Made by a program: the position numbers and the translations under genes. A DNA stretch of 64,000 nt, taken from NCBI GenBank assembly GCA_029287575.1, contig JARFQW010000069.1, forward strand, positions 21,527 through 85,526, given 5' to 3'. The stretch comes from Gammaproteobacteria bacterium (GTDB lineage Bacteria; Pseudomonadota; Gammaproteobacteria; Steroidobacterales; XN24). Shown here one piece after another: positions 1 to 8,995 of the stretch (position 1 is its first letter; each line of letters opens with the position of its first letter). Below the pieces are notes generated by a model, which was not told where the DNA came from, searched no databases, and worked only from the letters and a program-made list of their open reading frames with translations.

Positions 1-1648
1 CCGCATACCGGATTCGCACACGCCGTTCCAGCGAGACGGGTGCCGCATCGCCGGCCTGGGCCCGCAGATCGGATCTGGCCTGCGACTCCAGCAGTTCGAA
101 CACCGTTTCCAGCTCGAGATTATCTGTCAGGGGCTCCTGCACCGATGCCTGCTTGAGGACCTTGATGTCTGCCAGTCCCATTCCGTAGGCGGACAGGACA
201 CCGGCGAGGGGATGCAGCAACACACGGCGCATGCCCAGGGCCTGTGCCACCGCACAGGCGTGCTGACCGCCCGCCCCGCCGAAGCAGCAAAGCGTGAAGT
301 CCGTGACGTCATAGCCGCGCTGGGACGAAATCTCCTTGATCGCCTGGGCCATGCGGTCGACGCCGATCCGCAGATAGCCCTCGGCCATCGACTCGATGGT
401 CATTTCCTCGCCGGTGGCTGCGCGCACTTCCACGGCCCGAGCCTCGAAGGCCCGGACGGCAGCCTCGGGATCCGGCGGCTGATCGGCGCCGGGACCGAAC
501 ACAGCGGGAAACCAGTCCGGCTGGATACGCCCCAGCACGGCGTTTGCGTCGGTGATTGCAAGCGCCGTGCCCTTTCGGTAGCAGACCGGGCCGGGGTCGG
601 CGCCGGCTGAATCCGGACCGACGGTGAAGCGGCCGTCCGTCAGCCCAAGGAGGGAGCCCCCACCGGCGGCAACCGTGTGAATCCGCATCATGGGAGCCTG
701 AATGCGGACGCCGGCCACTTCGTTGTCCTGGGTCCGCTCGTATTGGCCGTCGTACAGGGAAACGTCCGTGGACGTGCCGCCCATGTCGAAACCGATGAGA
801 CGTTCGTATCCGGCCGCTATTCCTGTTTGCACCATGCCCACGACGCCGCCGGCGGGCCCCGAAAGCACGCTGTCACGGCCGCGAAACGTGCGCGCGGCGG
901 TGAGGCCGCCGTTGCTCTGCATGAAGAACAGCGACTGTCCTTCCAGTCGGGCCTCGACGTCCGCAACGTAGCGGCCGAGGACCGGGGAAAGGTAAGCATC
1001 CGCGACCGTGGTATCCCCGCGCATGACCAGGCGGGGCAGCGGGCTGGTGTCATGGGACATGGAAACCTGCTCGAAGCCGGCAGCGCGGGCCAGTTCGGCC
1101 GCGCGGTTCTCGTGGTCCGCGTACCGGTAGCCGTGCATGAACACGATGGCCGCGGCGCGGTAGCCCGCGGTGTGTGCCGCGGCCAGCTCGGTGGCGAGAT
1201 GGGCCTCGTCGAGGGCCCGGATGACCTCGCCGTCGACGGCAACGCGTTCGCGGGCCTCCACGACCCGCGTGTAGAGAGGCTCAGGTTTCCTGATATGCAG
1301 ATCGAACAGGCGGGGCCGCTGCTGATAGCCGATGCTCAGGGCGTCCCCGAAGCCGTTCGTGATGACCAGGACCGTGGGCTCGCCCTCTCGCTCGAGAAGC
1401 GCGTTGGTCGCCACGGTCGTGCCCATGCGGACGCCCGCCACGGGCAGTTCCGTCAGCTGCTCCAGCGAGCCGAGACCGGCGCTCAAGCGTATGCCTTCGA
1501 GCGCCGCATCGCGATATTGCTGCGGGTTCCGGGAGAGCAGTTTCAGGACCGAGAGTTCGCCGTCGGGCCGCCGGGCCACGACGTCGGTGAACGTACCGCC
1601 CCGGTCGATCCAGAAATCCCAGCCCCTGCTGACGCCGTTACCCGGCAT
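1..1648 (-). CDS. 5-oxoprolinase / hydantoinase family protein (C-terminal part cut by window edge)
   Basis: About 549 codons are visible, read right to left from an ATG at 1648-1646. The N-terminus contains FWIDRGGTFTDVVARRPDG, the signature of the ATP-binding hydantoinase A fold in 5-oxoprolinase. Further in are TTVATNALLER (about residues 82-92), GFDMGGTSTDVSLYDG (about 275) and CCFGGAGGQHACAVAQALG (about 460), all expected of the family. Full-length 5-oxoprolinases are about 1200 residues with an HyuB half that would lie beyond position 1, so it cannot be told whether this is a fusion or a separate HyuA. The known reaction is ATP-dependent ring opening of 5-oxoproline; hydantoinase-like members act on N-methylhydantoin or acetophenone. 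It is transcribed divergently from the symporter at 1801. The family is certain; the substrate is inferred. Confidence 0.88.
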   Translation of the reverse strand, partial: MPGNGVSRGWDFWIDRGGTFTDVVARRPDGELSVLKLLSRNPQQYRDAALEGIRLSAGLGSLEQLTELPVAGVRMGTTVATNALLEREGEPTVLVITNGFGDALSIGYQQRPRLFDLHIRKPEPLYTRVVEARERVAVDGEVIRALDEAHLATELAAAHTAGYRAAAIVFMHGYRYADHENRAAELARAAGFEQVSMSHDTSPLPRLVMRGDTTVADAYLSPVLGRYVADVEARLEGQSLFFMQSNGGLTAARTFRGRDSVLSGPAGGVVGMVQTGIAAGYERLIGFDMGGTSTDVSLYDGQYERTQDNEVAGVRIQAPMMRIHTVAAGGGSLLGLTDGRFTVGPDSAGADPGPVCYRKGTALAITDANAVLGRIQPDWFPAVFGPGADQPPDPEAAVRAFEARAVEVRAATGEEMTIESMAEGYLRIGVDRMAQAIKEISSQRGYDVTDFTLCCFGGAGGQHACAVAQALGMRRVLLHPLAGVLSAYGMGLADIKVLKQASVQEPLTDNLELETVFELLESQARSDLRAQAGDAAPVSLERRVRIRYA

Positions 1649-1800
1649 GACCTCCCTCTCCTCGCGCTGCGCGTGCCTGGCTGAGTGTTCCGGTCGCATT
1701 GTAGCGGCGGAGCGGCTGATGGTGCCTGCTACACTCCCGGCGCGGTCCGACGGACGGTTCGGGCCACGTTAACCGGCGGGTACACGGAAAGAGGTGGGGT

Positions 1801-3207
1801 TTGAGCCGATCCGAGGCCATTCTGTACACGCTGGTCAGCTACCAGGCACTGCTGCTCGCCATTGGTCTGTGGGCCAGCCGCCGCACCCGCGACCGCGAGG
1901 ACTTTTTTCTCGGCGGACGGGCCCTCGGACCCTGGGTGGCAGCGATCAGCGCTTCGGCCAGTTCGTCTTCCGCCTGGACCTTGCTGAGCGTTTCCGGAAT
2001 GGCCTATCTCTGGGGTCTCCCCGCGCTGTGGCTGTTTCCCGCGACACTGCTGGGTTTTCTCGTCAACTGGCTGTGGATTGCGCCGCGCCTGCAGCGCATG
2101 GCGGCCCACAGTGGCGACATCACCCTGACGGGGTTCCTGGCCGGCCCGCCCGACGCCCCCGGCCGGGAGCGAATCCTGGTGGCCGCGTCGGCCATTGTGC
2201 TGTTTTCGTTTCTCTTCTATATCGCGGCCCAGTTCCAGGCCGCCGGGAATGCGTTCGCCAGCGCCTTCGATCTGGAGATGGGCGCCGCCGTCGCCGTGGG
2301 TGCGGCGGTGGTTCTCGTGTACACCCTGCTGGGCGGATTCTGGGCGGTGAGCGTCACGGATACGCTTCAGGGCCTGCTGATGGCGGCCACCGCGATCGTG
2401 CTTCCGGCCATCGCTCTGGCCGCCGTCGGCGGGTGGTCGGGCCTCGTGAGCGCGCTGGACATCAGTGCCGTCAATCCAGCTCCCACACAGGGAAGCCTGC
2501 CAGCGGCGGTAGGTTTTGTGGCCGGCACCCTTGGTATCGGTCTCGGCTACCCCGGACAGCCGCACGTAGTGAATCGTTTTATGGCGCTGCGCGACGAGCG
2601 CTCCCTGGCCCGGGCGCGGCTGATCGCCATCGGCTGGGCCGTGATTATCTACAGCGGCATGCTGCTGCTGGGGCTCTGTGCCCGCGGCCTGTTTGCGGGA
2701 GTCCTCGAACCCGAGGCGGTGTTGTTCGAAGTCGCCGACCGCCTGATCGCCCCCGTCGTCGCGGGCGTGATGATTGCCGCCGTATTGTCGGCGATCATGT
2801 CCACGGCCGACAGCCAGCTTCTGGTGGCCGCGTCATCGGTCACCGAGGACCTGGGCCGGACCCGCGGCCGCGCACCTTCCGGACTGGGTTCCTCGCGGGT
2901 CGTCGTGGCGCTGCTGTGTGTCCTGGCGGCGTCCCTGGCTCTTCTCGTCCCGGATACCATTTTTCGGCGGGTCCTGTTCGCCTGGCACGCGGTCGGGTCC
3001 GCCTTCGGCCCCCTGCTGGTCATGATTCTGCTGGACCGGCGCCCGTCCTCTGCCCGTGCGCTGGCCTCCATTGTGACCGGGTTCTCTCTCACGGTCGCGT
3101 TGCACTGGCTCCCGGACACGCCAGGGGACTGGGCTGAGCGTCTCGTTCCTCTCGCTGCGGCATGGTTCGTCGCGGCCGGATGGTTGACCCCCGCCGGGCG
3201 GCCCTGA
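1801..3207 (+). CDS. Sodium:solute symporter (SSS family, PutP-like)
   Basis: A 468-residue integral membrane protein with about 12-13 hydrophobic segments. The start is TTG at 1801, preceded at good spacing by the purine-rich ribosome site GAGGTGG (about 1791-1797); no in-frame ATG covers the conserved N-terminus. The early region DFFLGGRALGPWVAAISASA is the SSS-family signature at the TM1-TM2 area, and the stretch around residues 320-345 (MIAAVLSAIMSTADSQLL) matches the conserved STADSQLL motif of PutP, PanF and related Na+-coupled carriers. Family members import proline, pantothenate, sugars or carboxylates with Na+; the substrate cannot be read from the sequence. It lies 13 nt upstream of the GTPase pair and may be cotranscribed with it, or it may pair with the divergent oxoprolinase gene. 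Confidence 0.87.
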   Translation: MSRSEAILYTLVSYQALLLAIGLWASRRTRDREDFFLGGRALGPWVAAISASASSSSAWTLLSVSGMAYLWGLPALWLFPATLLGFLVNWLWIAPRLQRMAAHSGDITLTGFLAGPPDAPGRERILVAASAIVLFSFLFYIAAQFQAAGNAFASAFDLEMGAAVAVGAAVVLVYTLLGGFWAVSVTDTLQGLLMAATAIVLPAIALAAVGGWSGLVSALDISAVNPAPTQGSLPAAVGFVAGTLGIGLGYPGQPHVVNRFMALRDERSLARARLIAIGWAVIIYSGMLLLGLCARGLFAGVLEPEAVLFEVADRLIAPVVAGVMIAAVLSAIMSTADSQLLVAASSVTEDLGRTRGRAPSGLGSSRVVVALLCVLAASLALLVPDTIFRRVLFAWHAVGSAFGPLLVMILLDRRPSSARALASIVTGFSLTVALHWLPDTPGDWAERLVPLAAAWFVAAGWLTPAGRP

Positions 3208-3220
3208 TACAGAGGGATCA

Positions 3221-4711
3221 GTGAACAACGATCGCCGCATTCGCCTGTTACTGGCGCTGCTCGTCATCCTGGCCCTGGTCCTTGCGGCCGGCGGAGCCCT
3301 CCGGCTGGCTGATGCGGCGTTGTCGGTCCTGGAGCGCCTGCAGGAAAACTCCGCGCTTCTGTACTACGGATTCATCGCCCTGATGATCGCCGCCGCAATC
3401 GGTGCCGGCTGGTTGATCTGGTGGCTGCTCGCTCCGGTAAAGCGGCGCCCGAAGAAAGACCGGGAGCCGATCACCGAGGAAACCCTGTCGGCGCGCATCG
3501 AAACCGAACGCGCCGACAGCACGGATGTGTCGGACGCCGAACGTGAGCTCAAGGAACTCGCCCGGAGGCGCGAGGCCGGCAAGCTGTTCATCGCCCTGAT
3601 CGGGGAAGTCAGCACCGGCAAGAGCACGCTGATCCGGGCCCTCGTCCCCGGCGCCACGCCGGAAACATCGCCGATTGCCGGCACCACCCGGGAGATCACC
3701 CATTACCACTGGATCAGCCCGTCGGGGGACGAACTCATCCTCACCGACGTGCCCGGCACCGGAGACGAAGGGGATCTCGATACCGCGGCGATGGACGAGG
3801 CGCTGCGTGCGCATGTCGTGCTCTACGTTACGGACGGGGACCTCAACCGTGCCCAGTACGAGGACCTGCTTGCGCTGGCCACGGTGGGCAAGCCGATGAT
3901 CATCGTGCTCAACAAGGCGGACCGTTATGCCGAAGCCGACCTGGAGGCCGTGCGCGAACGGGTCCGGGAACGGGTCGCCGGTCTCGATCAGGACCTGCCG
4001 GTACCCATGGTCGTCGCGGTCACCGGTGGTGGTCGTCGGGCGGTGGTAGAAGTCGGCGCGGACGGTGTGGAGCGGGAGGTATCCCGGGAGCGCGAACCCG
4101 CCGTCGACGATCTCAAGCAGGCGATTCAGGTTGCGGCCGGCCGCAACCCCGACGCTCTGGACACGCTGCGCGATACGGCCGTGTTCCAGCTGGCGGCCCG
4201 GCGCCTCGACGAGGCGGCGCTCGCCCGGCGTCGGGTGGAGTCAGCCGCCGTGGTGCGGGACTACACCAGAAAGGCCGTTGTCGCCGCACTCGCCGCGGTC
4301 AGTCCCGGTACCGACGTGCTGTTGCAGGGGTATCTGGGAACGGCCATGGTCCGCAAGCTGTGCGAGATCCACGACGTTCCGGCGAGGGAAGTGGACATTC
4401 AGCGCTTTCTCGATTTCGCCCAGGGTTTCGTGGGCCGGGCGCTGCCGCTGATGCTGGCGGTGGCGGGCAACGCCTTGAAGGCCTTTCCCGGCGTCGGCAC
4501 GGTGGCGGGCGGCCTGGTCCACGCCGTGGCCTACGGCATGATTTTCGACGCCCTCGGTAAAGGGCTTTCCCAATCACTGGAGGAAAGCGGCGGACTGCAG
4601 CCAGCCACGGCAGCGCGTCACTTCCGGGAGAATCTCGGTGAAGATATTCGGGACCGAACGCTGGCGATGGCGAGGCTGGCCCTGGAAGCGCGGCGAGACG
4701 GCGACTCCTGA
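3221..4711 (+). CDS. Membrane-anchored Era-like GTPase with C-terminal DUF697-like region (protein A of a tandem pair)
   Basis: 496 residues from a GTG start at 3221, with AGAGGGA just upstream. Two N-terminal membrane segments (about residues 8-30 and 46-71) are followed by a linker and a P-loop GTPase domain: G1 GEVSTGKST near residue 128, G3 DVPGTGD near 177 and G4 NKAD near 231. The last 150 residues are Ala/Gly-rich and hydrophobic, as in DUF697 domains (also found in YcjF), and probably insert into or lie on the membrane. Cytoplasmic GTP hydrolysis at the inner membrane is inferred; no substrate or partner is known to me. The next gene is a paralogue and its start lies inside this reading frame (74-nt overlap), so translation is probably coupled. 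Confidence 0.8.
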   Translation: MNNDRRIRLLLALLVILALVLAAGGALRLADAALSVLERLQENSALLYYGFIALMIAAAIGAGWLIWWLLAPVKRRPKKDREPITEETLSARIETERADSTDVSDAERELKELARRREAGKLFIALIGEVSTGKSTLIRALVPGATPETSPIAGTTREITHYHWISPSGDELILTDVPGTGDEGDLDTAAMDEALRAHVVLYVTDGDLNRAQYEDLLALATVGKPMIIVLNKADRYAEADLEAVRERVRERVAGLDQDLPVPMVVAVTGGGRRAVVEVGADGVEREVSREREPAVDDLKQAIQVAAGRNPDALDTLRDTAVFQLAARRLDEAALARRRVESAAVVRDYTRKAVVAALAAVSPGTDVLLQGYLGTAMVRKLCEIHDVPAREVDIQRFLDFAQGFVGRALPLMLAVAGNALKAFPGVGTVAGGLVHAVAYGMIFDALGKGLSQSLEESGGLQPATAARHFRENLGEDIRDRTLAMARLALEARRDGDS

Positions 4712-5999
4712 GCCCGCATCCGGGGACGACCATGTCGCCCTGGCGGCGGAAAGCCTGAGGAGCCTGCTCGAAGACGAGCGCGTGCCGCCGCCGGTCCGCA
4801 AGGCGCTGGCCGACGACTATGCGGAACTGGCCCGGATGCTGGAGAAGCTGGAGCAGGGGCATGTCCACATTGCCGTGTTCGGCGAGGTCAGCGTCGGCAA
4901 GTCATCGCTGTTGAACGCACTGGTCGGCGAGGATCTTTTCTCGACCAGTCCGCTGCACGGCGAAACCCGCTCCAGCGCCATGGTGGCCTGGGAGGAGCAG
5001 CGCTCCGGTGGCGTGTATCTGGTGGACACCCCCGGCATTAACGAGGTCGAGGGCGAGGCCCGCGAGACCCTGGCCCGTGACGTCGCGGCGCGGTCCGATC
5101 TGCTGTTGTTCGTCGTGGACGGCGACTTGAGCGCCGCGGAGCGGACCGCTCTTGACGGACTGCTCGCGATGGGTCGTCCACTCATCGTCGTGCTCAACAA
5201 GTCCGATCGCTATACCGATGATGAACTCGCCGGCCTCCTCGAGCACATCCGGGGGTCGCTGGAGGAACGGGTGGCTCCGGAGAATATTCTGCCGGCCTCG
5301 GCGGACCCGGCGCCGAGGGTGCGTGTGATCCGCGAGGCTGATGGCAGCGAGCACGAAGAAACGGAGGAGCGCGAGCCCGACGTCGAAGCCGTCCGGCGAC
5401 GTTTGTGGGAAATCCTCGACGCGGAGGGCAAGTCCCTTGCCGCCGTCAACGCAAGCCTGTTTGCCGGACAGTTCAGCGAGGAACTGGGAAGACGGGTGAT
5501 CGAGGTTCGGCGCCAGGTGGCGGAGCGCCTCGTTCGAACCTACTGCATCGCCAAGGGTATTGCCGTCGCCCTGAATCCGGTGCCCGTGGCCGACCTGTTC
5601 GCCGCCGCCATGGTGGACGCCAGCATGGTGGTCCACCTGTCGCGCCTGTACGGCATGCCGCTCAACCGCGCCGAGGCGGGTAGCCTGATTGCCACGATCG
5701 CCAAGCAGATGGTGGCGCTCATGGGCACCGTATGGGCAGTCCACTTCGTCTCATCGGCCATCAAGTTTGGCACCGGCGGCATGTCGGTCATGCTGACCGC
5801 GGGGGCCCAGGGCGCCGTGGCCTACTACGGTACCTACATCATCGGCCGGGCCGCGGAACGCTACTTTGCCCAGGGCAAGTCCTGGGGTCCGGGCGGACCG
5901 AAACTGGTGGTCGAGGAAATTCTCGAAAGCGTGGACCGGGAATCCATTCTTGCCCAGGCGCGGGACGACCTGAAGTCACGCCTGAAAGCGTCTGCCTGA
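4638..5999 (+). CDS. Era-like GTPase with C-terminal DUF697-like region (protein B of a tandem pair)
   Basis: 453 residues from a GTG at 4638, supported by GGGAG about 7 nt upstream; the first 74 nt lie inside the preceding gene in another frame. G1 GEVSVGKSS is near residue 82, G3 DTPG near 130 and G4 NKSD near 188, all intact. Between GTPase and C-terminus both proteins carry a similar Glu/Arg-rich segment (EEREPDVEAV here, REREPAVDDL in the upstream protein), which supports an origin by tandem duplication. Unlike protein A there is no N-terminal membrane anchor, but residues about 285-420 contain long hydrophobic stretches typical of DUF697. A heteromeric membrane-associated GTPase pair is a reasonable inference; the biological role is unknown. 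Confidence 0.8.
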   Translation: MKIFGTERWRWRGWPWKRGETATPEPASGDDHVALAAESLRSLLEDERVPPPVRKALADDYAELARMLEKLEQGHVHIAVFGEVSVGKSSLLNALVGEDLFSTSPLHGETRSSAMVAWEEQRSGGVYLVDTPGINEVEGEARETLARDVAARSDLLLFVVDGDLSAAERTALDGLLAMGRPLIVVLNKSDRYTDDELAGLLEHIRGSLEERVAPENILPASADPAPRVRVIREADGSEHEETEEREPDVEAVRRRLWEILDAEGKSLAAVNASLFAGQFSEELGRRVIEVRRQVAERLVRTYCIAKGIAVALNPVPVADLFAAAMVDASMVVHLSRLYGMPLNRAEAGSLIATIAKQMVALMGTVWAVHFVSSAIKFGTGGMSVMLTAGAQGAVAYYGTYIIGRAAERYFAQGKSWGPGGPKLVVEEILESVDRESILAQARDDLKSRLKASA

Positions 6000-6008
6000 G
6001 CACCGCCA

Positions 6009-6362
6009 ATGGGGGCGGGAGACAACGAACGGATCTGGGCCGTGGTGTGCCGTATCCCGCCGGGGAGCGTCGCCACCTACGGCCAGGTTGCCCGCGAAGC
6101 CGGTCTCGGCCGCGGCGCCCGGCAGGTGGGACGGGCCCTGGGCGCGCTCGGTGGGCGGGAGGATGTCCCCTGGCATCGGGTGATCAATGCCCGGGGCCGG
6201 ATTTCACTCCCCGAGAACAGTCCGGGCTTTCTCCGCCAGCGCGAGCGGCTCGAGGCCGAGGGCGTCGAATTTGTCGCCGGGCGGGTTTCGCTCGCGCGAT
6301 TCGGCTGGCGGCCGTCCCTGGACGAACTGCTCTGGGGTCCGCCACCCGGCGAGGATGGCTGA
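6009..6362 (+). CDS. Alkyltransferase-like protein (ATL/YbaZ type, MGMT-fold DNA repair protein)
   Basis: 117 residues, starting 9 nt after the GTPase gene. The sequence has the C-terminal DNA-binding fold of O6-alkylguanine-DNA alkyltransferase: IPPGSVATYGQVAREAG (about residues 16-32), the region with the Arg finger (GRGARQVGRALG) and the active-site motif. The motif reads VPWHRVI (about residues 53-59) instead of the catalytic PCHRV, so Trp replaces the alkyl-accepting Cys. Known ATL proteins such as E. coli YbaZ/Atl carry this substitution: they bind O6-alkylguanine without repairing it and hand the lesion to nucleotide excision repair. Methyltransferase activity is therefore not expected. 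It is probably cotranscribed with the GTPases, although nothing links the functions. Confidence 0.87.
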   Translation: MGAGDNERIWAVVCRIPPGSVATYGQVAREAGLGRGARQVGRALGALGGREDVPWHRVINARGRISLPENSPGFLRQRERLEAEGVEFVAGRVSLARFGWRPSLDELLWGPPPGEDG

Positions 6363-6457
6363 AGCAGGCCCCATAGCGTTGCACTACTATCCCGTGCACA
6401 ACAAGCTGGCCCGTTTGCCGCGGCCAGCCACCGTGCTCCTGGAGGGGGAACTTCGGC

Positions 6458-8443
6458 ATGAGCTATTTCGTAACCGGCGCCACGGGCTTCATCGGGGGCC
6501 ATCTGATCAGTCGCTTGCTGGACCGGAAAGGCACCCTCTATGTGCTGGTGCGCCGCGAGTCGAAAAAGAAGTTCGCTGCCCATCGCCGGAAGTGGGGTCG
6601 GCGCGCCAACCGTGTGGTGCCGATCACCGGCGATCTGGCCCGCAAGAATCTGGGCGTGTCGAAAAAGAACGTCGCCAAGCTCCGGGATGCCGGGATTCGC
6701 CACTTCTTCCACCTGGCCGCCATCTACGACCTGGACGCGGATGCCGCAAGCCAGCACGCCGCCAACGTGGACGGGACCCGCAACGCGGTGTCCTTCGCGA
6801 ACCAGATCGACGCCGACGTGTTTCACCACACCAGTTCGATCGCGGCGGCGGGGATGTACGACGGCATCTTCCGCGAGGACATGTTCGAGGAGGCCACCGG
6901 CCTGGATCATCCTTACTTTCGAACCAAGCATGACGCCGAAGCCGTGGTGCGCGAGGACTGTCAGGTCCCCTTCCGGATCTACCGTCCGGGGATCGTGGTG
7001 GGCGATTCTCAGACCGGTGAGATCGACAAGACCGATGGGCCCTATTACTTCTTCAAGCTCATTCAGAAGCTGCGCGATGCGCTGCCGACCTGGATTCCCC
7101 TTATCGGCATCGAGGGGGGGCGGATCAACATCGTGCCGGTGGATTACGTCGCCGACGCCATGGACCACATCGCCCATGCCCGGGGCGAGAACGGCGGCAC
7201 GTTCCACCTCACCGAACCGCATCCGCGCCGGATCGGCGAGCTTCTGAACCTGTTTGCCGAGGCGGCCCACGCGCCGAAAATGTCTATGCGGGTCAACGCA
7301 AGAATGTTCGGCGTTGTCCCCGGCTACCTGTGGAAGGGCGTGTCCGGACTGCCGCCGGTCCGGCGCGTCATCGATGTCATTCTCGCGGACCTGGGCATTC
7401 CCCGGGACATGATGAAGTTCGTCAATTACCCGACCCGCTTCGATAGTCGAGAGGCCGAGCGGGTGCTCGAGGGATCAGGCATCGACGTCCCGGATCTGGA
7501 GACCTATGCCTGGCGGCTATGGGACTACTGGGACCGCCACCTGGACCCGGATCTGCACGTGGATCGCAGCCTGTCGGGCGCAGTCGAGGGCAAGCATGTC
7601 GTTATCACCGGAGGCTCCTCGGGCATCGGTCAGGCGACCGCGTATCGGCTGGCCGAAGCCGGCGCTCACGTCATTCTCGTGGCCCGGGGCATGGAAGCCC
7701 TGGAGCAAACACGCGACGAGATTCTCAGCCGCAAGGGGACGGTGAGCATCTACGCCTGCGACCTCACCGACGTGGAGGCCATTGATGGGCTTGCGGGCAA
7801 GATTCTCCAAGAGCACGGTCATGTCGATATCCTGGTCAACAACGCCGGTCGCTCGATCCGCCGCAGCGTCGAGTTGTCCTACGATCGTTTTCACGACTTC
7901 ACGCGGACAATCGAGCTCAACTACTACGGCGCGCTGCGCATGATGCTGAGCCTTCTGCCCGGCATGACGGAGCGACGCAGCGGCCAGATCGTCAATATCT
8001 CGTCGATCGGCGTGCTGAGCAATGCACCGAGGTTCTCCGCCTACGTGGCCTCGAAAGCAGCGCTGGATGCATTCACGCGCTGTGCGGCGTCCGAGTTTTC
8101 CCACAAGGGCATCTCGTTCACCACGATCAACATGCCGCTCGTGCGCACGCCCATGATTGCGCCCACCAAAATCTACAACAACGTGCCGACGATCAGCCCG
8201 GAGGAGGCGGCCGAACTGGTGGGCGACGGGATCATCAACAAGAAAAAACGGATCGCCACGCGCCTCGGCATATTTGCGCAGATCTCGCATTTGCTGTTCC
8301 CCAAGGTCATGGAGGTGGGAATGAACACCGCATTCCAGATGTTCCCCGACTCGGCCGCCGCAAAGGGGCTCAGCGACAATCAGCGCGACGCGTCGGCCGA
8401 TCAGATCGCGCTGGCTCAGGTGACCCGGGGTATCCACTGGTAG
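6458..8443 (+). CDS. Bifunctional-type fatty acyl-CoA reductase (two fused SDR domains, forms fatty alcohol)
   Basis: 661 residues, the same length I recall for the Marinobacter aquaeolei fatty acyl-CoA reductase (Maqu_2507), which it resembles along its whole length from memory. The N-terminal extended-SDR domain starts YFVTGATGFIGGHL (NADPH site, residues 3-16) with a YxxxK-like YFRTK near 153. The C-terminal classical SDR domain starts VVITGGSSGIGQA near 380, with NNAGRSIRRS near 464 and YVASKAALDAF near 528 (catalytic Tyr/Lys). The Marinobacter enzyme reduces acyl-CoA or acyl-ACP through the aldehyde to the primary alcohol with NADPH, supplying wax ester synthesis. GGAGGGGG about 11 nt upstream supports the ATG at 6458. 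A wax ester synthase is not present in this window. Confidence 0.9.
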   Translation: MSYFVTGATGFIGGHLISRLLDRKGTLYVLVRRESKKKFAAHRRKWGRRANRVVPITGDLARKNLGVSKKNVAKLRDAGIRHFFHLAAIYDLDADAASQHAANVDGTRNAVSFANQIDADVFHHTSSIAAAGMYDGIFREDMFEEATGLDHPYFRTKHDAEAVVREDCQVPFRIYRPGIVVGDSQTGEIDKTDGPYYFFKLIQKLRDALPTWIPLIGIEGGRINIVPVDYVADAMDHIAHARGENGGTFHLTEPHPRRIGELLNLFAEAAHAPKMSMRVNARMFGVVPGYLWKGVSGLPPVRRVIDVILADLGIPRDMMKFVNYPTRFDSREAERVLEGSGIDVPDLETYAWRLWDYWDRHLDPDLHVDRSLSGAVEGKHVVITGGSSGIGQATAYRLAEAGAHVILVARGMEALEQTRDEILSRKGTVSIYACDLTDVEAIDGLAGKILQEHGHVDILVNNAGRSIRRSVELSYDRFHDFTRTIELNYYGALRMMLSLLPGMTERRSGQIVNISSIGVLSNAPRFSAYVASKAALDAFTRCAASEFSHKGISFTTINMPLVRTPMIAPTKIYNNVPTISPEEAAELVGDGIINKKKRIATRLGIFAQISHLLFPKVMEVGMNTAFQMFPDSAAAKGLSDNQRDASADQIALAQVTRGIHW

Positions 8444-8452
8444 GGCGCGGCC

Positions 8453-8995
8453 ATGCTTGTCTGTTTCTCACACGGCAAGGAGAGCGGCCCCTGGGGCACG
8501 AAGATCTCGGCCATGGCCGGTGTGGTGAGGGACCGGGGCCACACGGCGGAGTCGGTGGACTACCGGGGCCTGGATGATCCCGCCGTGCGCGTGGACAGGC
8601 TCGTCGATCACTGCCGGCATTCCCCGGGTCCCGTGCTTCTCGTAGGCTCGAGCATGGGCGGCCACGTCGCGGCGGCGGCGTCCTCGAGGCTGGCCTCGGT
8701 GGTGGGTCTGTTCCTGCTTGCTCCGGCGTTTTACATGCCCGGCTACGAGCATCTGACTCCGGAGCCGGGGACCGGGCGGATCGTGGTGGTCCACGGGTGG
8801 CAAGACGACGTTGTTCCGGTGGCCAACGCGATCCGCTGGGCGAAGGAGAATCGCGCCGACCTGCATATTTTCCCGGCCGGTCATCGTCTGACGGAGCGGC
8901 TGTTCGAGATCAACCGGCTGCTCGACGGATTCCTCGCTCACGTGGAACGGGAAATCGCCCTGTCGTCCGGCCCGACGCCCGCACCCGGAAGCTAG
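8453..8995 (+). CDS. Small alpha/beta-hydrolase (YqiA/RBBP9-like)
   Basis: 180 residues beginning 9 nt after the acyl-CoA reductase, so it is likely in the same transcript. The opening VCFSHGKESGPWGTK is the oxyanion-loop region of small alpha/beta-hydrolases, and LVGSSMGGHVAAAA (about residues 63-76) is a clear nucleophile elbow with Ser in GxSxG context. HGWQDDVVP (about residues 113-121) and GHRLTE (about 143-148) provide plausible catalytic Asp and His. Members of this group are esterases or thioesterases with poorly known substrates. Hydrolysis of an acyl ester or acyl-CoA would fit the neighbouring reductase, but that is inference. The stop codon overlaps the stop codon of the convergent SDR gene at a CTAG (8992-8995). 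Confidence 0.78.
   Translation: MLVCFSHGKESGPWGTKISAMAGVVRDRGHTAESVDYRGLDDPAVRVDRLVDHCRHSPGPVLLVGSSMGGHVAAAASSRLASVVGLFLLAPAFYMPGYEHLTPEPGTGRIVVVHGWQDDVVPVANAIRWAKENRADLHIFPAGHRLTERLFEINRLLDGFLAHVEREIALSSGPTPAPGS

Noticed and set aside
677..1684. 335-codon open frame on the plus strand
   Set aside because: Antisense to the oxoprolinase gene, which reads through with all its family motifs.
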